From: Lachnospiraceae bacterium
Lineage (GTDB): Bacteria > Bacillota > Clostridia > Lachnospirales > Lachnospiraceae
DNA: 64,000 bases
Assembly: GCA_017469935.1 (NCBI GenBank)
Contig: JAFUFL010000004.1
Coordinates: 1-64,000 of the forward strand
Reading direction: 5' to 3'
Every line of letters starts with the position of its first letter. Position 1 is the first letter of the stretch. Below, in pieces: positions 1 to 7,821 of the stretch. Both the position numbers and the translations under genes were made by a program. The notes under the pieces were generated by a model that was given only the letters and a program-made list of their open reading frames with translations, was not told where the DNA came from and made no database searches.

Positions 1-164
1 AATTTCTGATCCCTGAGGTTGATTTCCGCATAGCCTGCAGGGCTTCCCGCATATCACGGCTGGGCAAAGTCGGTAGAACCGATTTTTTGACCCGTTTAGT
101 CAGCAGCGTCCGCTCGCGGAACGAGTTTCGCAACTACCTATCTGTTTCAGTGGGAATCCTGCCA

Positions 165-235
165 CCTATTCAAGGCTCGCGGAGCGATCCGCTGCGCCCT
201 TCTCACGCCTCCTGATCCCGTCCTGAATAGTTACA
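165..235. repeat. Partial copy of small intergenic repeat with inverted ends
   Basis: CTATTCAAGG near the left end is mirrored by CCTGAATAG near 222-230. Inside lies GGCTCGC followed by GCGATCC and CGCTGCGCC, matching the first hairpin of the elements at 2.4 and 19.8 kb. The remainder of 1-236 holds no gene that I can support. Confidence 0.45.
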
Positions 236-236
236 T

Positions 237-317
237 TTACTTCATCATAAGAAAAATCGGAATCTGCATAATCAATATAAACCCGACAAGGATCCAGAAA
301 TACTTATTATTTGTCAT
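237..317 (-). CDS. 26-residue single-pass membrane peptide
   Basis: A short reading frame encodes a 26-residue peptide beginning MTNNKYF and ending with Lys. Residues 6-24 are almost all hydrophobic, so it is predicted to be a single membrane helix. The start is supported by an AAAGGAG ribosome site five bases upstream of the ATG; the longer frame running up to 479 lacks such a site and contains promoter-like and non-coding sequence. No family is recognised. It stands alone between a repeat fragment and the terminator of the next gene, so its partner is unknown. It could be a small regulatory membrane peptide or a chance frame with a good ribosome site. Confidence 0.5.
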   Translation of the reverse strand: MTNNKYFWILVGFILIMQIPIFLMMK

Positions 318-454
318 CACAACTCCTTTCCCTGCACCGGCCTTCCGGTGGCAGGAACGTACCATTTTCGTCACAGCAAATGACGGTATGTTCTGAAGTA
401 ATAATAGCATGTCCAAAAGGGTTGTGTCACTAGTCAGTGCCGCCGGCACCTCTA

Positions 455-490
455 AACAAAGCCGGCCGCCGGGACGCACCCGGCGGCACT
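455..490 (-). terminator. Rho-independent terminator of the beta-helix lipoprotein gene
   Basis: GCCGCCGGG at 465-473 pairs perfectly with CCCGGCGGC at 479-487 around a 5-base loop. Read on the minus strand the stem is followed by CGGCTTTGTTT. It lies 35 bases beyond the stop of the gene at 525. Confidence 0.65.
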
Positions 491-524
491 GCCTTTTCGT
501 TCTGTGTGTTGATCTATGAGTTGA

Positions 525-2234
525 TTACTCAGGCTTTGCGGGCGGCTCACTTCCGTCACCGCTCGGCTTCTCGGGAGGGGTGCTCCCGTCTCCATGGCCG
601 CTTCCGTCTCCGCTCGGCTTCTCGGGAGGGGTACTCCCGTCTCCATGGCCACTTCCGTCACCGCTCGGCTTCTCGGGAGGGGTGCTCCCGTCTCCATGGC
701 CGCTTCCACCCTGGCCGCCGTCACCGTGAGAAGAGCCGGAACTTGTCTCCATCGCGATGGCCTCGCCTTCCGAAGCCGTGCCTTCCGTATACTCCTCGCC
801 GTTTACATACAGCTTGTGGCCGTTCAGATTTATGCTGCCCGCGCTGCAGGTCAGGCTCGTGATATAGCTGTCACCGGTCAAAGTCCAAGTAGATCCGTCC
901 TCAATCTCCACATAGACGTCGGCGGCCTGTCCGTCACTGTTGATCGCGCCGCTGAAGCTGCTGCTTTCCTTGAGGTACAGGTTCAACGAAGAGACTTCGT
1001 CCACGATCATATCGCCGTCAATGGTCTGCTGCGACGCCGTCATCGTCACATGGCCGCCGTTGCTGCCTTCACTTCCCCAGCCTGCTGCGGCTGCTCTCAG
1101 AAATACGCCTTCCTCATCTTCGTTTACAATAGCCGCCCCTGTCAGGTCGATGGTCGCGGTCGTATTGTTGACAAAAAATACATCGCCGTTAAGGTTCGTC
1201 AATGTCCCGCCGTTCATGGCAAAAGAGGCAAGGCCCTCATCTGCGTCGCCGGACATGGACTGATAGATCATGACCGCCTGGTACCAGTCGGATTTGTCAC
1301 CGTTCTTTTTCACATTGCTGGCTGTAAGAGTCACATTGTTGAGTGTGACAGAATTTTGGCCTTCTACGACTACGCCCTGAGAAGCCGTGGATTCCATCTG
1401 CGCGTCACTGACCGTGATATCTGCCGTGGAGTAGATGACCGGAGAACCGGTTCCCTCAGTTGTATAGCTTCCGCCCGTCACATTCACGGTGCCGCCGCCT
1501 CTGTCGGAACGAATCGCCGCAGAGCTGTTGCCGGTAGTGTGGATCAGGAGGTTGGAGGCATTCATCGTGCCGCCTCCCGTCGTCATCAGGCCGCCGGAGC
1601 AATTGCCGGAGGTCTCGATCACAGAATCGGAGATGTTGACCGTCGTCCCTTCCCCATAGCTGAATACGCCGTTTGCATGGGTACCGTCGGTGTCAACCGT
1701 GATCTCGCTCAGCGTCAGCGTCGCCCCGTTTGTCGCAAAGACTGCCGCGTTGGCTCCGTAGAAATCCGCTTCATCGCCGGAGGCCTCTCCTGTCTTGACG
1801 ACAGCGACGTTGGAGTAAGAAGCTTCTTCTCCGTCCGCCGTGATCGCGTGCTCTTCGTCTGTGCTGTTCTCGTAAGTTTCGCTGATCTCGATCTCCTCTT
1901 TTGACGGGATCTTCGCCGTGCTGGAGGAAGCGGCTGCCGTGTCGGTCTGTGCGGCATCCTTCTGCGCTTCTGCGGCATCCTTTGACGCATCGGTCTGCGC
2001 CTCTGTCTCGGCCTGTGCCGCGCCGGTCTCTGTCTCGGCCTGTGCCGCCTCGGTCTGCTCTGCATCACTCTGCGCTTCCGCCTCGACCGCGGTGGTTTCC
2101 GTCGATGTCGCCGCACCTGTGCTGCCGCATCCGCCGAGCACCAGGCTCATGATCATCAGGCTCGCTGCCACCATTGCTGTTGTCTTCTTTATCATAGTCT
2201 TGTTTTCTTTCTTCATTTTGTTCTCTCTCTTCAT
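525..2234 (-). CDS. Surface lipoprotein with predicted beta-helix and C-terminal repeats
   Basis: This 569-residue protein starts at an ATG with GAGGT about eight bases upstream. A lysine-rich start and hydrophobic stretch end in a lipobox (VLGGC, Cys36), so it should be lipid-anchored outside the membrane. Residues 37-110 are a low-complexity Ala/Glu/Thr/Asp linker. Residues about 120-480 are rich in short Thr/Val/Asn/Gly strands with periodic spacing (for example GGTVNVTGGSY), typical of right-handed beta-helix adhesin-like or carbohydrate-active surface proteins. The C-terminus carries Gly/His/Asp/Pro repeats encoded by 51-bp DNA repeats. No catalytic residues were recognised. Adhesin or polysaccharide-binding function is inference. 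A terminator follows directly. Confidence 0.75.
   Translation of the reverse strand: MKRENKMKKENKTMIKKTTAMVAASLMIMSLVLGGCGSTGAATSTETTAVEAEAQSDAEQTEAAQAETETGAAQAETEAQTDASKDAAEAQKDAAQTDTAAASSSTAKIPSKEEIEISETYENSTDEEHAITADGEEASYSNVAVVKTGEASGDEADFYGANAAVFATNGATLTLSEITVDTDGTHANGVFSYGEGTTVNISDSVIETSGNCSGGLMTTGGGTMNASNLLIHTTGNSSAAIRSDRGGGTVNVTGGSYTTEGTGSPVIYSTADITVSDAQMESTASQGVVVEGQNSVTLNNVTLTASNVKKNGDKSDWYQAVMIYQSMSGDADEGLASFAMNGGTLTNLNGDVFFVNNTTATIDLTGAAIVNEDEEGVFLRAAAAGWGSEGSNGGHVTMTASQQTIDGDMIVDEVSSLNLYLKESSSFSGAINSDGQAADVYVEIEDGSTWTLTGDSYITSLTCSAGSINLNGHKLYVNGEEYTEGTASEGEAIAMETSSGSSHGDGGQGGSGHGDGSTPPEKPSGDGSGHGDGSTPPEKPSGDGSGHGDGSTPPEKPSGDGSEPPAKPE
559..711 (-). repeat. Three 51-bp tandem repeats in the lipoprotein C-terminus
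   Basis: Units begin at 559, 610 and 661 with CCGCTCGGCTTCTCGGGAGG and are nearly identical over 51 bp. Each encodes 17 residues containing GSTPPEKPSGDG and GHGD. In-frame repeats like this can change copy number by slippage without shifting the frame. Confidence 0.9.
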
Positions 2235-2396
2235 TTCTATCTACCTCGCTATTCTTTGTGCCTTTTTCGGAGAACTTCTTCATACCGTTTTCCGTTCGGT
2301 ATGTAAAGAAGTATAGTTCGGCAAGCTTAGCTGAAACTTAGAGTTACAAATTTCTGAAAAAAAATATTTCTTATGCTATGATAGGCTGGTATTTCA

Positions 2397-2518
2397 TTCA
2401 AGGCTCGCAGAGCGAGCCGCTGCGCCGCGTGCGGGCTGCCCTTCGGACAGCTCCTTCCTTTCCGCACGCGTGTGCATCATTTAACTCAGTCGGGGTTTTT
2501 CTCCCGCCTGAGTTCAAA
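2397..2518 (+). ncRNA. Three-hairpin intergenic element, copy 1 (candidate structured RNA or structured repeat)
   Basis: Hairpin 1 is 2402-2408 with 2412-2418. Hairpin 2 has a 9-bp outer stem, 2426-2434 with 2462-2470, and an inner stem, 2435-2438 with 2448-2451. Hairpin 3 is 2483-2489 with 2508-2514, extended by CGGG/CCCG. A second full copy at 19.8 kb conserves all stems although loops differ. Here it ends 18 bases before the Nudix start codon, on the same strand, so it could act as a leader; a dispersed repeat is the alternative. Confidence 0.5.
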
Positions 2519-2536
2519 GGCATTGAGGTAGAAAAA

Positions 2537-3163
2537 ATGGACAACAAAGAGACTAATAAGCCAGCTGACCTCCGTGACGCCGACCTGATCTGGGAACCCG
2601 TCAGCGTCGAACATGTCATTCAGGACAAATGGATCGACCTGCGCAAGGTCGAGTACCGCTTCCCGAACGGAACTACATTCTCTCCTTACTACAATTACAG
2701 TCGGCGCAGCTACGTCGTGATCGTCGCCTCCGACGAGGATGGCAGGTATCTCTGCGTGCGCCAGTACCGCCACGGCATCGGTGAAGTGACCACAGAATTT
2801 GTGGCCGGCGGCATCGAATGCGAAAACGGCAGGGAGTACATCACCAAAGCAGACACCATAACTACCAGGGAGGACGCGCTGGCCGCCGCCAAGCGCGAAC
2901 TCGAGGAAGAGACCGGCTACAGCAGCGACGAGTGGGAGCATCTCATCACCGTCCCTTCCGCCGCCACGATGGCGGACAACTACGCTTATATTTACAGAGC
3001 TAAGAATTGTCGTCGCACACATGAGCAGCACACCGACAGCACGGAATTCCTGCGGGTAAGAAAATACAGCCCCGACGAGATCGAAGAGTTGATCGCCGTG
3101 GGCAAATTCCAGCAGGCCATGCACATCATGGCCTGGCTTCTGGCGCAGCGGAAAGAAGGTTGA
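2537..3163 (+). CDS. Nudix hydrolase, ADP-sugar pyrophosphatase-like
   Basis: A 208-residue protein of the Nudix superfamily, which cleaves nucleoside diphosphates linked to another group; the length and layout resemble ADP-ribose/ADP-sugar pyrophosphatases. The Nudix helix is visible as AAKRELEEETGYSS, with the metal-binding REL-EE core intact. The preceding VAGGIE glycine pair is separated from that helix by about 20 extra residues (around ENGREYITKADTI), a longer loop than usual. The start at 2537 is chosen because GAGGT lies seven bases upstream; upstream in-frame codons run through the structured repeat. It appears monocistronic, and the substrate cannot be told from sequence. Confidence 0.8.
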   Translation: MDNKETNKPADLRDADLIWEPVSVEHVIQDKWIDLRKVEYRFPNGTTFSPYYNYSRRSYVVIVASDEDGRYLCVRQYRHGIGEVTTEFVAGGIECENGREYITKADTITTREDALAAAKRELEEETGYSSDEWEHLITVPSAATMADNYAYIYRAKNCRRTHEQHTDSTEFLRVRKYSPDEIEELIAVGKFQQAMHIMAWLLAQRKEG

Positions 3164-3212
3164 TCAGGTGCCGAAAGCGGATACTGCTTTGGCCCGTTCA
3201 GCATTCCGGCAG

Positions 3213-3418
3213 ATTAGGCATAAACAGCCAATTCTGCGAAATCATATTCTAAAGGTTGCTGAGAAAACGTGGTAATTGATCAATTTGAGAAGACTTTTTC
3301 TATAGGATTAGGTACAAGAATGCTTTATGCCAAAAATGAACCTAATCTATGTCATCAGCAAGACGAGAGCATTAAAAATTGGGAGCCAAAACAGCGAAAA
3401 AGCAAGTTTATGCCTAAT
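3213..3418. repeat. 206-bp element with terminal inverted repeats, copy 1
   Basis: ATTAGGCATAAAC at 3213-3225 is mirrored perfectly by GTTTATGCCTAAT at 3406-3418. Further nested arms pair: 3256-3262 with 3355-3361 (TTGCTGA/TCAGCAA) and 3306-3313 with 3340-3347 (GATTAGGT/ACCTAATC). A diverged copy of 207 bp lies at 17787-17993 in the opposite orientation. No protein is encoded. The 3164-3842 gap otherwise holds the palindromic element at 3653 and A+T-rich sequence. Confidence 0.65.
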
Positions 3419-3652
3419 AGCCGAGCCGAGCCTGCCAAGAGGCAGGCCGCCGCTCACCCCCACCACCCGAAGGGCTGAGACGGAATTGTCAGATTCACGG
3501 GAAAACGGTCCTAAATTTGTTTAAAATTGTCAAAAAAGTTAGTTGCACTAAATGTAAAAATATTGTAAGGTAAGCCAGAAGATAAAATCTTTATTAAATC
3601 GGCAGAAGGGCTGTGTGCGAACGGAAGGGTCGTGTGCGGCCTTTTCTTATGT

Positions 3653-3814
3653 TAATTATTCAGCACCCCGGAAAAAAGATCAAAATAAGAGCCGGGGATC
3701 TCGCTCACCGGAACGTTTTTGATCTTTTTTCCGGGGCGGACAAGGCGCGGAGCGCCTCTGGACGCCCACAGTCCCGAATGCGAAGCATTTGGGACGTGGG
3801 GTGCTGAATAATTA
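3653..3814. repeat. Multi-arm palindromic element (TTCAGCACC family), full copy
   Basis: The ends TAATTATTCAGCACCCC (3653-3669) and GGGGTGCTGAATAATTA (3798-3814) are perfectly complementary. Internal arms are CCGGAAAAAAGATCAAAA with its complement near 3716-3734, GGCGC/GCGCC around 3744-3756, and a CCCAC/GTGGG-bounded hairpin around 3766-3800. The whole could fold as a cruciform or branched RNA. Fragments occur at 16.8, 23.9, 46.9 and 53.0 kb. Confidence 0.75.
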
Positions 3815-3842
3815 CATGAAAGAATCCTGATGAAACGGAGAA

Positions 3843-4583
3843 ATGACAACTATGCATTATAAAGCAGTGATTTTCGATATGGACGGAACGATCCTGGACA
3901 CATCCAAGGACCTGACGGCGGCGGTCAACTACGCCATGGCGAAGTTCGGACACCGCAGTGACTTCACTACTAAAGAGGGATGTCATTTTTTTGGCAGCGG
4001 TGCGCACACGGCCATCCAGCGGGCGCTGGCCAGGGAAGCCGGCATGAGCCTGGAAGAAATCCTTCAGATCGGTTCGGCCCAAAACGGCGCGGTGCCCGGC
4101 ATCGACGAGGAGGAAGTGTGCAGGATCCTCGAGGTCTATCAGCCCTATTACAAAGCCCACAATGCTGTCCAAACCTGCGCTTATCCGGGGATCGCGGATC
4201 TTCTGAAGAAACTGCGCGGCGCCGACCTTCGAACCGCCGTGGTATCCAACAAACCCGATAATTCTGTGACGCAGCTGGCTCAGGACTATTTTGGCGGGCT
4301 GTTTGACCTGGCCATCGGGGAGACGGAGGGCATCGCGCGCAAGCCCGCGCCGGACATGAATTTCCTGATCCTGGACAAGCTGGGCGTCGATGTGGCGGAC
4401 GCCGTCTACGTCGGCGACACCGAGATCGACATTGCCACCGCCCGCAATACTGGGATGGACCTGATCATGGTGAGCTGGGGCTTTCGGCCCGTCTCCTACC
4501 AGAAGGCGCTGGGCGCCACATCGATCGTAGACAGTGCCGATGAGATTTATTCCCTGGTCGCCGAAGGCGCGACTCGGATCTGA
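3843..4583 (+). CDS. HAD-family hydrolase, phosphoglycolate phosphatase-like
   Basis: A 246-residue HAD phosphatase. Motif I is DMDGT near residues 13-17 with the nucleophile and general acid Asp pair, motif II is SNK in VVSNKPDN, motif III the Lys of RKPAP, and motif IV GDTEIDI. The alpha-helical cap between motifs I and II fits subclass I enzymes such as phosphoglycolate phosphatase (Gph) or pyrophosphatase PpaX. GGAG lies only two bases from the first ATG and about eleven from a second in-frame ATG at 3852, so the start is uncertain by three codons. Substrate is not determined. The gene stands alone and ends at a strong hairpin terminator shared with the convergent channel gene. Confidence 0.8.
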   Translation: MTTMHYKAVIFDMDGTILDTSKDLTAAVNYAMAKFGHRSDFTTKEGCHFFGSGAHTAIQRALAREAGMSLEEILQIGSAQNGAVPGIDEEEVCRILEVYQPYYKAHNAVQTCAYPGIADLLKKLRGADLRTAVVSNKPDNSVTQLAQDYFGGLFDLAIGETEGIARKPAPDMNFLILDKLGVDVADAVYVGDTEIDIATARNTGMDLIMVSWGFRPVSYQKALGATSIVDSADEIYSLVAEGATRI

Positions 4584-4607
4584 GCCGCCCGGCTATCACC
4601 CCTCATA

Positions 4608-4655
4608 ACAAAGCCCGCATGGCCATTTGCAGCCATGCGGGCTTTTCCGTTTTCC
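4608..4655. terminator. Bidirectional terminator between HAD and MscS genes
   Basis: AAAGCCCGCATGGC (4610-4623) pairs perfectly with GCCATGCGGGCTTT (4632-4645) around an 8-base loop, followed by TTCCGTTTTC. It serves the plus-strand HAD gene and may also stop minus-strand transcription. Confidence 0.85.
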
Positions 4656-4754
4656 GATATACACGAACTCGCAGCGCGGCCGCTCGCTCTGCCTTTCCGG
4701 CTGACCGCGCACGCCGCAGCAACTCACTCCGTGAGCTTTGCCCCTGTACCTCTC

Positions 4755-7700
4755 TTATCTCACTGGCACATTCTTTTCTCGAAGTGCGAGCAGCACTTCT
4801 CTCACGAGGAACCTCTCGACCTTGTGGTAATCGTCTTCATAACACTCCGCAATGATCGACAGCACCGCATAGCCCATTTCCACGGACAGGATGCCTTTGT
4901 AGTAAGGTCCGCTTATGATCTCGTGATGCTTGGCCGCGATCTGGGGAAGCGTGTTGCTGATGATCTCCTCCGCGTCTCTGATCGAGTAGTTGACGTCCAC
5001 TTTGATCGTTATGGCGACCCAGGAGTTCATCTTGGTGAGGTTTGTCACACTCTTTATGTCCTTGTTGCCGATGACCTTGACGTTGCCGCCTCTTCCGATC
5101 AGTCTGGTACTCCGGACACCGACCTCCTGGACCATTCCCCTGTAGCCGTCAATATTTACAATGTCGCCGACCTGGTACTCGCCCTCGAAGATCATGGATA
5201 CGCCGGCGAAGATATCGGCAATCAGGTCACGTGCGCCCATGGAGACGCCGATACCGATGACTCCGACGGAAGCCAGGATCGCGTTGGTGTCCACGCCCAG
5301 GTAGGACAGCGCGTAGTAAATAAATACAAGGATGCAGATGTAGATGATCAGGTTTGAGATCAATCTGCAGATCGTCTTTCCGCGGGAATTCAGCATTCTC
5401 CCCAGCATGTTCATGAAGAACCGGACGAACAGCACTACAAGAGCCAGGACTGCGAGCAGCATCACTATACTCGTCAGGGAGAAAATATTGAGTCCCCTGT
5501 TCCACTGTCCCTTGAGGACGTAGTTTAAGAGGAGATTTTCCTGCGGTGCATTGCCTGAGCGGACCGTCAGAAACATTCTGAGGAAGGACAGGGCGACCAT
5601 GATCTCAAAGGCAACGCTGGCCCTTCTCTCCGGCGTAGCATTTCCCACGATATGCGTCAGCACGGAAGCGAGACGGCTGTGATTCGCGGGGCTGTCCTTC
5701 TTTCCTGCTTCGCCGTCCTCCGGCGCCTTTTGGTCCGGCTTCTCATTTTGCTGCCGTACTTTCTCGATCATCTTCCTGTTATATCCTATTGACATGTAGA
5801 GGAACACCAGCGCAAAGACCATCAGAAAACCGACCGCACAGATCAGGCCGTACCGGATGCCTTTGCTGAAAACCATGTCATTGGGAGTACACAGGTAGAT
5901 TATGTCTCCGTTGCTCATCTTCTTGGAAGTACAGAAGTATTTTAATCCCCCTATCCTGGCGAAATCAGCCACTCCGTCCGTGAGCATGGATTTGCTCAGC
6001 CCCAGGTCGCCCGTATAGTACATGTACATAAAGTCTTCGCTTGTGGAGCTTCTGACATCCACTTTGCTCATGTCTATGATGAAGCTGAACATTCCCTGCG
6101 GCGTGAGGCCCCTCAGTACCTGAAGGTCCATTTCCTCCTGATCCGTCTGCTCCTTAGGTTTTACGGCGATGATCAGCGCTCCGTAGCCGCCTGTTTTTGG
6201 ATCTTTCATCCGAACGCCGTACTGTTCGAGTTTTCTGCCCGTGACTTCATCCTTGAAGGCGCTGTGCGCAATGCCGGGAACTCCCTTGAGAAGGCGCCTG
6301 AAATCGGCACTGGAGACGGGATGATCCACATCGTCTCTTCCCAGCTCCATGTTGATGTAGTCCGTGCTGCACCCGGTCTCTTTCCCTTCCGAATCAAAGA
6401 GAATAATATATTCTGATCCGATGATCCTGTTAATTGCCTCCAGTTCTTCCTTGTTATTGAGCCGGGGTTCCTTCTCGATCAGCTGCGCGGCGCGCCGGGC
6501 GTACTCCAGATAAAGAGTCTGCCTGGCATTTTTCCGCTTTTCCAGATACTCTTTATTATTTTCAAGCTCGACGTCGATCACACTCAGCATTCCCTGATTA
6601 TTATTGATCTGAATATAAATGCTGTTCAGCGAGCGGAAGAAAACGCTGGTCCCAAAGACGATGATCGCCCCGAGGACTCCGCAGGATAACGCGATCAGCC
6701 TTATCCTTTCCGGGGAATAGCGCTCTTTTTTCTTATCCGTGATGAGTCCCCTCGTCATTTCCCCGTACACAGAGGTGATCCATACAAGGAAGGTCAGGAG
6801 CAGGACCATGATCACCTGGATGCCGGCGTGCGTCTCCTCGATCGCCTGCCTGACGGCGTCGGAGCTGGTAGTCTGAATGACAAGGATGCTTTCCAGTCCC
6901 TGCACTTCCCGCACCACATAACTCATTTCCCCTTCGTCGGAAGCGAACATCTTCCCGTTGAGTGCCAGGAGTCCCGCCCGGTCAGAGGGCAGACCATAGT
7001 CTTCCGCGTTTTCTGTCAAAATACCGTTGTCCAAAAAGGCTTTCCCATAATAATAAACGAGATTTCCGTTCAAATTATAGAAAAAGCGGCTGTTTTCCCG
7101 ATCGGGACACACAATGAAGATGTACACGCTGTAAGCCATCTCTATGGCAGAGAGCATTTCATCGTAATTGACATATTTATCCAGATATTCAAGCATGTCT
7201 CTGCCGTTAATGATCTCCACATAATAGTAGGGACCCTTTATGCGGCTGAAAAACAGGACGTCCCTCCTGCTTCCATCAGAGGTCGAGGTCATATAATCAA
7301 ACATTCCTTTGGCAGAGTCAGCCATCTGCGGGTATTTGCAGATCCCCGACCTGATTCCGTCGCTGATGGTGACTACTCCGTTCTCTGCTTTGACGATCGC
7401 GCCTTTCCCGAGTTTCCCTATTGCGTCGTCCCCGAGCCTTGTGACCGTCTCATAGCTTGCTCTCGCAGTCAGATCGGCCTTGCACTGGCACTGCTCGTAG
7501 TACTCCTCCATCGCCTCGTCCAGATTCCTGGCGATCTCTTCGCCGGCATTAACAATGCCTTCGAACCTCGTATCATCGGGCTTATTGCCTGTTTGCTCAT
7601 CCTGTTGCAAGGTCTGCATGGCGTATTTGAAATTCTGCGTCGAGAGAATGTTCATAAAGAGTATGATCACCCACAGAATGCCGCACAAAATAGCCCCGAG

Positions 7701-7763
7701 CAGAAATCCCCCTACAAATTTCCGGGTCGGATTTATAATTTTGACCTTCTCTTTTTTCTCCAT
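4755..7763 (-). CDS. Large MscS-family mechanosensitive channel with extracytoplasmic domains
   Basis: This 1002-residue membrane protein is far longer than the roughly 290-residue E. coli MscS. One helix lies near residues 17-40, then an outside domain of about 270 residues, two helices near 311-331 and 350-373, a second outside domain, and a helix near 640-665. A charged cytoplasmic linker follows, then the channel part. The C-terminal 270 residues hold the MscS core: helices, a pore-lining segment rich in Gly/Ala (ASVGVIGIGVSMGARD) and the beta domain (YQVGDIVNIDGYRGMVQEVG). The outside domains look Cache-like, as in sensor kinases, which is inference. Osmotic release, possibly ligand-tuned, is the likely role. 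It is a single gene. Confidence 0.8.
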   Translation of the reverse strand: MEKKEKVKIINPTRKFVGGFLLGAILCGILWVIILFMNILSTQNFKYAMQTLQQDEQTGNKPDDTRFEGIVNAGEEIARNLDEAMEEYYEQCQCKADLTARASYETVTRLGDDAIGKLGKGAIVKAENGVVTISDGIRSGICKYPQMADSAKGMFDYMTSTSDGSRRDVLFFSRIKGPYYYVEIINGRDMLEYLDKYVNYDEMLSAIEMAYSVYIFIVCPDRENSRFFYNLNGNLVYYYGKAFLDNGILTENAEDYGLPSDRAGLLALNGKMFASDEGEMSYVVREVQGLESILVIQTTSSDAVRQAIEETHAGIQVIMVLLLTFLVWITSVYGEMTRGLITDKKKERYSPERIRLIALSCGVLGAIIVFGTSVFFRSLNSIYIQINNNQGMLSVIDVELENNKEYLEKRKNARQTLYLEYARRAAQLIEKEPRLNNKEELEAINRIIGSEYIILFDSEGKETGCSTDYINMELGRDDVDHPVSSADFRRLLKGVPGIAHSAFKDEVTGRKLEQYGVRMKDPKTGGYGALIIAVKPKEQTDQEEMDLQVLRGLTPQGMFSFIIDMSKVDVRSSTSEDFMYMYYTGDLGLSKSMLTDGVADFARIGGLKYFCTSKKMSNGDIIYLCTPNDMVFSKGIRYGLICAVGFLMVFALVFLYMSIGYNRKMIEKVRQQNEKPDQKAPEDGEAGKKDSPANHSRLASVLTHIVGNATPERRASVAFEIMVALSFLRMFLTVRSGNAPQENLLLNYVLKGQWNRGLNIFSLTSIVMLLAVLALVVLFVRFFMNMLGRMLNSRGKTICRLISNLIIYICILVFIYYALSYLGVDTNAILASVGVIGIGVSMGARDLIADIFAGVSMIFEGEYQVGDIVNIDGYRGMVQEVGVRSTRLIGRGGNVKVIGNKDIKSVTNLTKMNSWVAITIKVDVNYSIRDAEEIISNTLPQIAAKHHEIISGPYYKGILSVEMGYAVLSIIAECYEDDYHKVERFLVREVLLALREKNVPVR

Positions 7764-7821
7764 TTTCTTACCCTTTAAGTCTCCCTGGCGCGGTCCCTTC
7801 GGCTCCGGATCGGCAGGCAGG

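Noticed and set aside
69..92. Terminator TCGGT-AGA-ACCGA followed by T6 near the window start
   Set aside because: Only a 5-bp stem with a 3-base loop and no gene visible upstream within the window.
594..1904. 436-residue plus-strand frame opposite the beta-helix lipoprotein
   Set aside because: Opposes a gene with lipobox, ribosome site and terminator; contains the reverse of the tandem repeats.
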